Source: Candidatus Hydrogenedentes bacterium CG07_land_8_20_14_0_80_42_17 (lineage in GTDB: Bacteria > UBA8481). From it: a stretch of DNA of 10,521 nucleotides. The notes beneath the pieces were generated by a model. That model was not told the origin of the DNA, ran no database searches, and was given only the letters and a program-made list of their open reading frames with translations. The stretch is taken from contig PEWQ01000040.1 of the NCBI GenBank assembly GCA_002780065.1, positions 1 to 10,521 on the forward strand. The letters are read 5' to 3'. Position 1 is the stretch's first letter; the number at the start of each line of letters is the position of its first letter. A program made the position numbers and the translations under genes. This document shows positions 1-7,323 of the stretch, piece after piece.

Positions 1-105
1 ATGTGATACAGGATGTATTGCATTCTAATTAACAATCAAGATATTAAACTTTACGGATTAATTTACGATTGCAGATTTTTCAACTCATGTATATTCTTTC
101 ATTAA
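1..105. other. AT-rich upstream intergenic segment
   Basis: No coding signal is visible in this edge segment. It presumably holds the promoter of the first operon. A TATATT hexamer at 90-95 matches the sigma70 -10 consensus at five of six positions and ends 10 bases before the ATG at 106. A weak -35-like TTGCAG lies at 69-74, giving a short 15-base spacer. No Shine-Dalgarno sequence precedes the ATG. The end of any upstream gene lies outside the window. Confidence 0.4.
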
Positions 106-1380
106 ATGAGCCAATGGTATTACAACGATAATGGTAAAGTAGTAGGTCCTTGTTCAGATGACGACCTGCGCCTCATGCATAAGAATAAGCGGATAAGCGA
201 TTCGACTTATGTGTGGAAGGAAGGAATGGCGGGCTGGGTTGCATTTCTCGAAGCTGAAGAACTTGCTCTTCAACATGAAAAAATAAAACCTGCTCCGTCA
301 GCTCCTTTGCAATCCACAGTTTCAACTCAAAATGCGGAGCCTTCGCTTCAACCTTTTGCGCCTGTGAATTCGGATATAAGTTTTTCTCTCGAAAAAGATA
401 AGAGCTCTGCGCCCGGTAATGAAATTTTGGAGAAGGCGATGGATTTATCCGGCCTCAACGAGATGCCCGGCGAAGGCACTTGCCCCTCCTGCGGATACTA
501 TCTCGGATCAGCTTTAACTTGCATCAGATGCGGAGCACGAAGTAAAAAATATATTCCTCTGAGAATAATAAAAATTATTACTCTATTGGGTTCAGTATTC
601 GGATTGATTTTTTTGCTCTTTGCCGCGCGCGCAAAACAGCCTGAAGATGTTAAGATTGGCGAAATTGACGTCATGATGAATGGAGCTCTTGTCCGCGTTG
701 AAGGCACAGTTTCATTATACGAAGAAAAGCCGGATATGAATGCGTTCAAGCTCAAGGTGGATGACGGCACCGGTGAAATTATGGTCAATGCGTACAATAA
801 ACTTGATGCATTTTATGAATTCTTTGGCGAGAAGAATATGCCGGGACTGGGCGATAAAATAGCTGTTGTCGGCAGTATCAACGAAACGGAAAAATTCGGC
901 GTTTCGCTTTCTCTCAATCTTCCGGAAAGATTGGAGATACTTAAAAAATTCTCGCCGACCCGTGTACAACTTGGAAACATTTCGAGTAAGAGCATTGGAG
1001 ACATAATGCTTATTCGAGCAAGTATAACCTCAATGAAATCCCGAACATTGAAGAGCGGAAGCAAATTGTATTCGCTGATGCTGGATGATGGAACGGGCCA
1101 ACTTGAGATGACTTTATTCGATGCCGCTATGCAATCTCTGAAACCCGATATGCAGAAGAAACTTCTTTCAAAGCAAGGCGAATTCGAGATGCTCATTAAG
1201 ATTGGTGAATACAATGGAAATCTTCAGGCGAATCTTGCCGACCCGCGAAGTTTGAAATTCTTTGAGCCGGGAAAAACTGTAGAGCCTGAGTTGCCGACGG
1301 AGACCTCTCTCGAACCAGTAGTCACTGAAACTACGGCTCCTGCGGCAGGCTCTTCAGAGAATGAAGGCGCAGAACCTTGA
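106..1380 (+). CDS. Membrane protein: GYF_2 domain, zinc ribbon, one TM helix, two OB folds
   Basis: A 424-residue protein of unknown function with a readable architecture. Residues 3-50 look like a GYF_2 (DUF4339) domain: WYY near the start, GxxxGP, a conserved VW and a GMxxW block. Residues 51-120 are a low-complexity Pro/Ser/Glu linker. C126, C129, C139 and C142 form a CxxC-x9-CxxC zinc ribbon. Residues 153-175 are one hydrophobic helix. About 185-275 and 290-385 look like tandem OB folds, each carrying a DDGTG motif (219-223 and 327-331). The tail from 387 is acidic and Pro/Thr-rich. The basic KK/R residues before the helix suggest the N-terminus is cytoplasmic, which would put the OB folds outside. 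GYF_2 domains are thought to bind proteins and OB folds bind nucleic acid or other ligands; neither role is proven here. It is first in a coupled operon with a TctA-like permease. The ATG has no SD. Confidence 0.85.
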   Translation: MSQWYYNDNGKVVGPCSDDDLRLMHKNKRISDSTYVWKEGMAGWVAFLEAEELALQHEKIKPAPSAPLQSTVSTQNAEPSLQPFAPVNSDISFSLEKDKSSAPGNEILEKAMDLSGLNEMPGEGTCPSCGYYLGSALTCIRCGARSKKYIPLRIIKIITLLGSVFGLIFLLFAARAKQPEDVKIGEIDVMMNGALVRVEGTVSLYEEKPDMNAFKLKVDDGTGEIMVNAYNKLDAFYEFFGEKNMPGLGDKIAVVGSINETEKFGVSLSLNLPERLEILKKFSPTRVQLGNISSKSIGDIMLIRASITSMKSRTLKSGSKLYSLMLDDGTGQLEMTLFDAAMQSLKPDMQKKLLSKQGEFEMLIKIGEYNGNLQANLADPRSLKFFEPGKTVEPELPTETSLEPVVTETTAPAAGSSENEGAEP

Positions 1381-2783
1381 GCACTGTTTTAATTTATACG
1401 CTCATCGGAACGCTTGCGGGAACAATTCTCTGCATGATTCCTTCTCTTCATATTTACAATGTCATGGGGTTTGCATTGCTTTTGTATTTCAATTTCAAAG
1501 ACCTGATTCCATTTGAAGGAATGGCTCCGCTCTTTATGTCGATGATGGTGGCGTTTGCTTTTATCAATACGATTCCAATGACTTTTCTTGCGGCCGCGGA
1601 TGAGTCTGCCGGCGCAACAATTTTGCCGACTCTGGATATGGTTATGGCCGGCAGAGGCCGCGATGCTGCGATACTTACCGGCATGGGTGTTTTTTTTGGC
1701 GGTGTATTACTTGTAATTTTGTCGCCGTTTTTTTATGTCGTTTTTCCCTATGTTTACAAAATTATTAGAACGCATCTTCATTGGGTTATAGGACTTGTCA
1801 TAGTTTTTTATGTCATGAGCGAGTGGCCTAAAGGCGCGGGCAGAGGTGATACCACTTGGAAACGGTTCAGAGATGGGTGGAGAAATCTTGGAGCCGGTAT
1901 CCTTACATTCACACTCTCCGCCATTGCCGGAATAATTCTTCTGACAAAACCTCTTGCTCCGGCTGACCGTAGCTTTCAAAATATCATGCCGATATTTCTT
2001 GGATTCTTCGCGTTCCCTTCAATAATACAAATGTATCTTTCGGAATTCAAACTTCCAATTCAGCATAAATCACGTTTCGTAAATGCAGGATGGTCGGATT
2101 TCTCTGCATCGCTTCCTGCCGGTCTTGCCGGAGGACTAATGGCTATGACTGTTCCTGCGGTCACCATTGGAATTGCGGCTGTCTTTGCAAGTCACTTTAC
2201 AAATCATCGCGCGATTCAAACAACATCTTATCAGCCTCCGAAAGTTCCGGGCACGGCTGTGCATCTTCATACACCGGAGATTTACTGGCAACAGGAACGC
2301 GTATTCGTCATTGCAGGCGGCATTATGAAGATGATGTATTACATTGGAGCATTTCTATTAATGTTCGTCTTGACGGATATTACTCCCAGCGGAATGGGGC
2401 GAGGCGGTTTGAACGTGCTTCTGAAACCTATCTTCACTCCGGAGTCCGGTGATTATGCGATTATGTGCGGAGTGATTCTATTCAGCTCTTCGCTTTCGAT
2501 GCTCGCTCTTTTCGGACTTACGGAAGTTATGATATGGCTTGTTCCAAAATTAAATGTCAAAATACTTTACGCATTTATTACAGTATTACTTTTTGGAATT
2601 CTTTTTTTCATGGGCGGCGGCTGGATGGCAATCGCTGTTTCGCTCGTGACAACTTGTATCGGCTCGATTCCTGTCTTCTTTACGTGCAGACGTTCGCATT
2701 GCATGGCAGTGCTTCTCGTTCCGATAATGCTTAGTTCCTCGGGAAATATGGACGCAATTGCGAGGTTTCTGGGTTTGCTATGA
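1377..2783 (+). CDS. TctA-like (DUF112/COG1784-type) multi-pass membrane permease
   Basis: A 468-residue, strongly hydrophobic protein with around ten or more membrane segments. The N-terminal GTLAG...IPSLHIYNVMG (residues 11-31) matches the GxxxG...IPGLHxN signature of the TctA/DUF112 group. The FINTIP stretch (62-67), the AGRGRDAAIL segment (91-100), FLGFFAFP (207-214) followed by the LPIQ at 226-229, and SLPAGLAGGLMA (245-256) repeat family features. TctA proteins are the large permease of tripartite tricarboxylate transporters, but no TctB or TctC gene is present, so the substrate is unknown and it may not be a classical three-part transporter. The start is TTG at 1377, sharing TTGA with the upstream stop; a GAAGG SD at 1363-1367 with a 9-base spacer supports it. 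The downstream gene overlaps by ATGA. The first in-frame ATG (1434) would cut into the signature. Confidence 0.85.
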   Translation: MSTVLIYTLIGTLAGTILCMIPSLHIYNVMGFALLLYFNFKDLIPFEGMAPLFMSMMVAFAFINTIPMTFLAAADESAGATILPTLDMVMAGRGRDAAILTGMGVFFGGVLLVILSPFFYVVFPYVYKIIRTHLHWVIGLVIVFYVMSEWPKGAGRGDTTWKRFRDGWRNLGAGILTFTLSAIAGIILLTKPLAPADRSFQNIMPIFLGFFAFPSIIQMYLSEFKLPIQHKSRFVNAGWSDFSASLPAGLAGGLMAMTVPAVTIGIAAVFASHFTNHRAIQTTSYQPPKVPGTAVHLHTPEIYWQQERVFVIAGGIMKMMYYIGAFLLMFVLTDITPSGMGRGGLNVLLKPIFTPESGDYAIMCGVILFSSSLSMLALFGLTEVMIWLVPKLNVKILYAFITVLLFGILFFMGGGWMAIAVSLVTTCIGSIPVFFTCRRSHCMAVLLVPIMLSSSGNMDAIARFLGLL

Positions 2784-3904
2784 AAGGATTCACTCATTTT
2801 ATGTCAGGTGTTGCCGCGGCAACGTGCGTTCCTGAAATTGTTCGAATGTCTACTGCGAGCCGACTGGACACTGTCGAAGGCGCCGCGAGTTCTTTGATAA
2901 TTCTTCTTCCGGGAATTTTTGGAATTTTGCCGGACACTATGGATTTTAAACTCGGACAATTCTTTTCACCCGGCGATGTAATTGTTGATCCTGATCCGAT
3001 AAACACGGATCCGCAAAAGATGGCTGAGTCTTTTGCTGAGGCTGTCCGAAGGACAGGAGAGACAGGCAAGCCGTGCAAAATTCAGTTCTATCCGATTCAG
3101 CTCGGAGGCAATCTCTGGAGACAATACAGTCTGATATTTGATGAGTGGGAAGTTAAGGTGCAGATAAATGAAATCGTTAAAACTTCGCAGACTCCGATCC
3201 CAGGCACTGCTTTGAAAAAAAACAGACTTGGAGTTGCAAAATTGCCTTTTCCGCTGAAGGCGCGAACAAATGAAATCGATTGGATGAATAGTTCAATCAG
3301 AAAACTCAGGCATTTATTGAAAGGCCCCGACGCACCGCCAGGCCCGGTTAAACCCTCGACTCTGGATATTTTAAGCGGAACTCAATTCGAGATGAAACTC
3401 GAAAATGACGGAAAGATATTTTTTAATTGGCTGCCGTGGCATCGAACATGGAGCCATTCCTATGTGCTCGGTATTCTTCTTTCGCTTCCTGTTTTCCTGA
3501 TTGCATTTCTTTCAGGACTTTATAATTGGTGGATTTACGGGCTCGCCGCAATTCTCGGCTTTACTGTGCACATTACAGAAGATATGACGGGACACATTGG
3601 AGGCTCTTTGCTTTGGCCGATTCATAAGACGAGGTCTGAAGGATTCGAGATGTTTAAGGCGAGCGATCCCAGAACTAATTTCAGCATCAATTACACTGCG
3701 ATATTGCTCATACTTTGGAATGTTGATATGTATTCGATTCAAATAATTCCGATTCCGTGGTGGCAATATTGGACAACATTCTGGCTCGTTCCGCTCGGAA
3801 TTTATTTTTGGTTTGTCGGAAAGAAAAAGCAAGAGCTCAGATTGCAGGACAAAATGGAACAGCAGGAAGAACCCGACGGCACCGGCGATTTAGTGGTGGA
3901 TTGA
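2780..3904 (+). CDS. YdjM/DUF457-type membrane-bound metal-dependent hydrolase with large insertion
   Basis: 374 residues with the pattern of PF04307 (YdjM, DUF457): H6 near the start (FTHF), PDTMD (51-55), WHRTWSHS (220-227) and HITED (264-268) followed by GGSLLWP. These His/Asp residues are the likely metal ligands. Hydrophobic helices cover roughly 34-52, 228-250, 252-268, 304-320 and 328-348, and the tail is charged and cytoplasmic-looking. Typical relatives are about 180-200 residues. Here about 150 extra residues (60-215), mostly soluble in character, separate the first two motifs. Enzymatic activity in the family is poorly defined, so 'hydrolase' is a family label only. The ATG sits in an ATGA overlap with the permease gene, so translation is probably coupled; the best SD-like sequence (GAGG, 2762-2765) is rather far. 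The 3' end overlaps the convergent synthase gene by 15 bases. Confidence 0.82.
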   Translation: MKGFTHFMSGVAAATCVPEIVRMSTASRLDTVEGAASSLIILLPGIFGILPDTMDFKLGQFFSPGDVIVDPDPINTDPQKMAESFAEAVRRTGETGKPCKIQFYPIQLGGNLWRQYSLIFDEWEVKVQINEIVKTSQTPIPGTALKKNRLGVAKLPFPLKARTNEIDWMNSSIRKLRHLLKGPDAPPGPVKPSTLDILSGTQFEMKLENDGKIFFNWLPWHRTWSHSYVLGILLSLPVFLIAFLSGLYNWWIYGLAAILGFTVHITEDMTGHIGGSLLWPIHKTRSEGFEMFKASDPRTNFSINYTAILLILWNVDMYSIQIIPIPWWQYWTTFWLVPLGIYFWFVGKKKQELRLQDKMEQQEEPDGTGDLVVD

Positions 3905-4867
3905 GCAAAAAACTTTTTTTAGATTGAATATTGCGAATTGATATCTGAGCTTCCATGGCAGAGCAAAAAAGATTTTAGATGTTGGAACTCTATTGCCTTT
4001 AATAATCTCTTCAGGAGCATCTTCAAAATAATCGTAATGAGCTTTTCCAACCTTGAATAGAGTGGAGCAGTAATCTTTTACAGAATTGTTGTCAAGATTG
4101 CTGAGGTATTTTTTAATTTCGAGTTCATGCTTTCGGGCAAGTTGAATTATACTTCGAATTCGTTCCGACGGATTTTTGTCTGTAAGTTCTTTAGGCATAT
4201 AACTCTTTTGCTTTTTTCTAAGATCCTCTGCAAGATCGCGAAGAACATTTACAAGCTGAAGATAGATCCCGAGCGATTTTCCTTCAATAAGCATTTCATT
4301 AAAATTCTGATCCTTAATGTAGCCTCTATAACGAAACATCCTCGTATTTAGCTCTCCAACGCATCCTGCGGCAAAATAGCAATACTCTTCGAGCTCTGAG
4401 AGAGACTCGAGAAAACATGCGGCGCCATTTTGTTTTGCCGCAATAAACTTTTGAAAAAACTTATTCATTCCACCTGCCATTTTCATTCCGGTCATTTCAA
4501 TCTCTTGTTGAATTTCAGGTTCAAGACTTCGGTGGAACTTGAATATCGAATCTGAGTTTTCGAATAGCATCTGATAACTCTTTTCAACTCGGTTCGAACT
4601 CAAGACCAATGATTTTGCTTCCTTCAGAGCTCCGATAAAATCGTTCGAAGCTTTGTCCAATAAAATAGCGCGCTTTATGTCATTAAGTTCGGAATCCTCT
4701 ATTGTATCGAGCATTCTGAAAAGCAGATACATAACCGCGATGCTATCTTGGAGTTTATCGGGCAGAAGCCTGAGAAATAAGGCGTGCTGTCTGGCAACTG
4801 AATCATGAAGCTGAATTATTAGCGAACGATTTTTCAATGCGCTGTTCCTCTGTTTTAAATTCGACAT
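3890..4867 (-). CDS. Squalene/phytoene synthase family protein
   Basis: 325 residues matching the trans-isoprenyl diphosphate synthase (head-to-head) fold. Both Asp-rich diphosphate/Mg-binding motifs are present: DTIED at 54-58, preceded by the YLLFR typical of the family, and DLAED at 211-215 in an NVLRDLAEDL context. The CYFAAGCVGELNTRMF block (163-178) corresponds to the conserved YxxxVAGxVG helix. The family condenses two farnesyl or geranylgeranyl diphosphates into presqualene diphosphate/squalene or phytoene. Substrate cannot be decided from sequence alone; the DTIED region looks closer to squalene synthases than to CrtB. There is no C-terminal membrane anchor as in eukaryotic enzymes, and no hopanoid or carotenoid genes lie nearby. 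The ATG has no SD. It is transcribed divergently from RNase H and converges, with overlap, on the hydrolase gene. Confidence 0.88.
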   Translation of the reverse strand: MSNLKQRNSALKNRSLIIQLHDSVARQHALFLRLLPDKLQDSIAVMYLLFRMLDTIEDSELNDIKRAILLDKASNDFIGALKEAKSLVLSSNRVEKSYQMLFENSDSIFKFHRSLEPEIQQEIEMTGMKMAGGMNKFFQKFIAAKQNGAACFLESLSELEEYCYFAAGCVGELNTRMFRYRGYIKDQNFNEMLIEGKSLGIYLQLVNVLRDLAEDLRKKQKSYMPKELTDKNPSERIRSIIQLARKHELEIKKYLSNLDNNSVKDYCSTLFKVGKAHYDYFEDAPEEIIKGNRVPTSKIFFALPWKLRYQFAIFNLKKVFCSIHH

Positions 4868-4872
4868 GAATT

Positions 4873-4893
4873 ATTGAGAATAATACACTCAAT
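4873..4893. promoter_or_regulatory. Symmetric divergent promoter/operator dyad between synthase and RNase H genes
   Basis: The 30-base gap between two divergent start codons contains ATTGAG (4873-4878), nine bases, then CTCAAT (4888-4893), a perfect 6+6 inverted repeat. Its centre holds two overlapping -10-like hexamers on opposite strands: AATAAT at 4879-4884 on plus and TATTAT (4885-4880) on minus. Each matches TATAAT at five of six positions. They end 13 and 12 bases before the respective ATGs. No convincing -35 elements are visible. A shared bidirectional promoter, possibly with a repressor site on top of it, is inferred rather than shown. Confidence 0.4.
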
Positions 4894-4897
4894 TGAA

Positions 4898-5551
4898 ATG
4901 AAGTTCTACGTCGTAATAGCGCCTGAAGAGAAGAAAGGCATTTACAGAAGTTGGGAGGATTGTCTTACTGCTGTTCACGGTGTCAAAGGAGCAAAGTATC
5001 TTTCAGTGAAATCGCTGGAAGAGGCGAATAGAATCTTAAACGATGAAAAGGCCTCTTTTGAACCAGGGACATATGCGTTTGTTGATGGAAATCATTTCGG
5101 AGGAATAGGCTGTGTTCTTGTGCAAGTTGCTCGCTCGGGAAAGGAGACAATCAAAGAGATTAAAAAAACGGTGCTTGAAGTATTCTCCGATATGTGGAGC
5201 GAATTAGAGATTTCTGCCGAGCTGGCAAGAATCAGGCAGATTCTTGCTGAACTCGGCGGCTTGAAGCTTGCTGTCGAAAGTTTAAATAAAGGAACTTCCG
5301 TAACAATTGTTCACGACTATACAGGAATTGCCGAATGGATGGAGAGACGTTGGAAAATAAAAGATCCTGCGGTTTTTAAAATCGTCGAAGATATTAGAAG
5401 CAAAGTTGAAGAGAAAAAATTAAAGTTGAGATTTAAACATCAAGATTCGCATATACCAGGAATTGGAGGACGAAATCCGTTTCGAGAGTATAACGAATTG
5501 GCCGACAGACTTGCAACAGAAGCGGCAGGAACTGTTGAGCGCGGTATGTGA
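4898..5551 (+). CDS. rnhA: Ribonuclease HI with N-terminal viroplasmin-type domain
   Basis: 217 residues from the ATG at 4898. Residues 1-48 (MKFYVVI, KKGIYRSWEDC, VxGxxGAKYLSVKSLEEA) match the caulimovirus viroplasmin / RNase H1 N-terminal domain that binds RNA-DNA hybrids. Residues about 57-212 are an RNase H fold with the full D-E-D-D set: D63 (FVDGN), E108 (SAELA), D140 (IVHDY) and D203 (NELADRLA). The conserved late loop histidine is plausibly H185 (DSHIPG). The enzyme would cut the RNA strand of RNA-DNA hybrids such as R-loops and primers, in the cytoplasm. The frame is also open upstream to a TTG at 4874, but the MKFYVV start fits the family, so the ATG was chosen; neither has an SD. 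It converges on the Lrp gene with only a 9-base gap. Confidence 0.9.
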   Translation: MKFYVVIAPEEKKGIYRSWEDCLTAVHGVKGAKYLSVKSLEEANRILNDEKASFEPGTYAFVDGNHFGGIGCVLVQVARSGKETIKEIKKTVLEVFSDMWSELEISAELARIRQILAELGGLKLAVESLNKGTSVTIVHDYTGIAEWMERRWKIKDPAVFKIVEDIRSKVEEKKLKLRFKHQDSHIPGIGGRNPFREYNELADRLATEAAGTVERGM

Positions 5552-5560
5552 TGCTCGGCC

Positions 5561-6046
5561 TCAATACGTTATTGCTTGCCTCTTTGTGTCTTCTCGATGC
5601 TTTAGTATTATTCCTTCCTGCTTGTATTTTTTTAGAAGAAAGTGAGTCACAGTTCCATTGACATCTTCTGTGGGAGAAAGTTTCTCGGCAACAAACCTCG
5701 ATACCGATTGAATATCTTTTCCTTCAACCATGAGAAGAAGGTCGTAAGTGCCTGACAAAAGATAACAGTTCGAAATATCCTGATATGAATAAAGCTCTTC
5801 CGCAATTTTATCAAAGCCTACATTTTTTCTTGGACTGACCTTTACTTCTATCAACGCAGAAACCATTTTTGAATCGCCATGCGCCAATTCATCGTTAATT
5901 ATAGCTTTGTATCCGAGTATTACTCCGTCTTCCTCATACTTTTTAATCTTTGCTTCTACATCTTCCGGTTTCATTTCAAGCATCTTTGCAATATCTTCCG
6001 GAGACGTTCTCGCATCTTTTTGAAGAATTTCCAATATTGGATCCAT
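5561..6046 (-). CDS. Lrp/AsnC family transcriptional regulator
   Basis: 161 residues with the standard two-part layout. Residues 2-50 are an AsnC-type winged helix-turn-helix (ILEILQKDAR...DIAKMLEM...GVILGYKAIIN). Residues about 61-140 are the RAM/ActR effector-binding domain, with VSALIEVKV, the GTYDLLLMVEG core (99-109), and a final strand at VTHFLLKKY. Such proteins form dimers to octamers that bind DNA and respond to amino acids or similar small molecules; the ligand here is unknown. The C-terminal tail is short and basic. An AAGGAGG ribosome site precedes the ATG, fixing the start. The gene lies 50 bases downstream of the EAL-HDOD gene on the same strand, so the two may share a transcript, although the AT-rich gap could also hold its own promoter. 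Confidence 0.92.
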   Translation of the reverse strand: MDPILEILQKDARTSPEDIAKMLEMKPEDVEAKIKKYEEDGVILGYKAIINDELAHGDSKMVSALIEVKVSPRKNVGFDKIAEELYSYQDISNCYLLSGTYDLLLMVEGKDIQSVSRFVAEKLSPTEDVNGTVTHFLLKKYKQEGIILKHREDTKRQAITY

Positions 6047-6050
6047 GAGA

Positions 6051-6058
6051 TCCTCCTT
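6051..6058 (-). promoter_or_regulatory. Strong Shine-Dalgarno site of the Lrp/AsnC gene
   Basis: Read on the minus strand the bases are AAGGAGGA, ending four bases before the ATG whose first base is 6046 (five bases from the GGAGG core). This is a near-perfect anti-16S match and shows that the organism uses SD-led initiation for at least some genes. Confidence 0.85.
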
Positions 6059-6096
6059 TTAATTTAATCATTTTTATTTTACATTTTTTTTAAACA

Positions 6097-7323
6097 TTAT
6101 GCTATTGCAACTAAAGAATCCTGTCCCCATTCAACTGAATTGAGGTATAAATCGGACGCAACTGAAAAATCGAATTCAAGCTCCTTTGAGATAATTTCGA
6201 ATTCCTGCCAATCACCTCTTTCATAAGCCATACAGCAACCAAGAAGTTTTCCCAATGAATTGCTCTGCCCCATAAGAGCATTTCTAATCTCTTCGTCAAT
6301 AGGCAGGTCAAGAAGCAGTTTCGGCAAGGGCTGATTCAGCATGGCGTCTAAAAGCGAGAACATTCCCATCAAGAAAGCTTTATCAGAATATTCCGATAAG
6401 TTGCTGAATGATGCAATCAGCTCACAGAATTTTGCGCGTATTAATGACTGCACGAACAGTTCGCTGGGTTTGTCTTCAATTAGTGACGCTAGTGCAACAA
6501 CTGATATCCATTTTTTTAATTCGATTTCGCCTAGCATTATCAGAGCATGTCTTACACTACTTATCTTTTGTCTTAAACCGAAGAATGCCGAGTTAATATA
6601 ACGAAGCAAGCGGTATGAAAGTGAGATGTCATGTTTTAAAATTAGTTCTATTTTGTCAATATCAAAATTTTGTTTCGATAATCCACGCAATAGATCAAGG
6701 TATCTTGCTCTGGAACCGGCGATTCTTCTGCCGGTCAATATTGCCGGTCTGCTGAAATAATATCCTTGAAAGTAATGATAGCCGTAACTGCGCGCTTTGC
6801 GGTAGATATCTTGGGTTTCAAGTTTTTCTGCAAGAAATTTAATTTTTCCGTCGGAATATTTTTCGATTATTTTTTTAGTTTTCTCTTTTTCGATTTGAAG
6901 AAAGTCAACCTTAATAATATCTGCAAGCTTAAGAAATGGCTGTAGATTTTCCTGATCGCAGAAGTCGTCAATGGCAAGTTTGTAGCCTGCATCTTTCAGC
7001 CTCTTGCAGGCGGAGATGACCTCATCGTCAGGCTCGATGTCTTCCACAATTTCCACAACTGTTTTTTCTTTCGGCAGAAGCGTCATGTGATTCTCTATAA
7101 GAGATTCGCGGGTTGCATTTATAAATGCGAGTTTTCCTCCTAAAAGGAGGTCGAGGTCCATGAGCATTAAATTGTCGAGAATTACGCGGGAAGTGGCTTT
7201 GGCAGGGTCAGAACCATCATAAGAGTTTTCAAAAGGATGCCGGAACAAAAGCTCATAAGCAATGACATTCTGCTTCCTGTCAAATATAGGTTGTCTGGCT
7301 ATAAAAGTCTTAACACTGCTCAT
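6097..7323 (-). CDS. EAL-HDOD (YuxH/CdgJ-type) cyclic-di-GMP signalling protein
   Basis: 408 residues from the ATG at 7323. Residues 5-205 are an EAL domain beginning FIARQPIFDRKQ, as YuxH-type proteins do. The EAL signature is YELLFR (E24). Other expected residues are N69 (FINAT), E91 (VEIVED), D119-D120 (LAIDDF), K138 and D140 (IKVD), E166 and E169 (AEKLET) and Q186 (FQGYYFSRP), so most metal- and substrate-binding positions are kept. Residues about 205-400 are an HDOD domain (LILKHDISLSYRLLRYINSAFFG, VRHALIMLG), the helical domain that lacks a catalytic HD pair. Vibrio cholerae CdgJ, of this class, is a phosphodiesterase; other members are inactive. The frame continues to an ATG at 7371 that has an SD-like GAGGA, adding 16 unconserved residues; the shorter form was chosen on homology although it has no SD. 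Confidence 0.88.
   Translation of the reverse strand: MSSVKTFIARQPIFDRKQNVIAYELLFRHPFENSYDGSDPAKATSRVILDNLMLMDLDLLLGGKLAFINATRESLIENHMTLLPKEKTVVEIVEDIEPDDEVISACKRLKDAGYKLAIDDFCDQENLQPFLKLADIIKVDFLQIEKEKTKKIIEKYSDGKIKFLAEKLETQDIYRKARSYGYHYFQGYYFSRPAILTGRRIAGSRARYLDLLRGLSKQNFDIDKIELILKHDISLSYRLLRYINSAFFGLRQKISSVRHALIMLGEIELKKWISVVALASLIEDKPSELFVQSLIRAKFCELIASFSNLSEYSDKAFLMGMFSLLDAMLNQPLPKLLLDLPIDEEIRNALMGQSNSLGKLLGCCMAYERGDWQEFEIISKELEFDFSVASDLYLNSVEWGQDSLVAIA

Noticed and set aside
2090-2452. An open frame of 120 codons on the plus strand inside the permease gene, with several similar antisense frames elsewhere.
   Set aside because: It is out of frame with a gene that has clear family motifs, and its translation is Ser/Cys/Arg-rich with no recognisable pattern. 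The other overlapping frames behave the same way.
1377-2783. Considered calling the permease the TctA subunit of a complete tripartite tricarboxylate transporter.
   Set aside because: No TctB or solute-binding TctC gene is adjacent, and the LH motif and overall pattern resemble the solitary DUF112/COG1784 group, so a citrate-type substrate is not supported.
4874-4897. TTG-initiated extension of RNase H adding eight residues.
   Set aside because: It would pass through the divergent promoter dyad, has no SD, and family members begin at the MKFYVV position.
5552-5560. Possible bidirectional terminator between the convergent RNase H and Lrp genes.
   Set aside because: The gap is only nine bases and shows no stem or T-run on either strand.
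7115-7150. Perfect palindrome GCATTTATAAATGC (7115-7128) next to a CCTCCT-AAA-AGGAGG hairpin (7136-7150).
   Set aside because: Both lie inside conserved codons of the EAL domain (DLLLGGKLAFINA region). A 14-base palindrome is expected about once by chance in a window this size, and the internal AGGAGG has no suitably spaced start codon.
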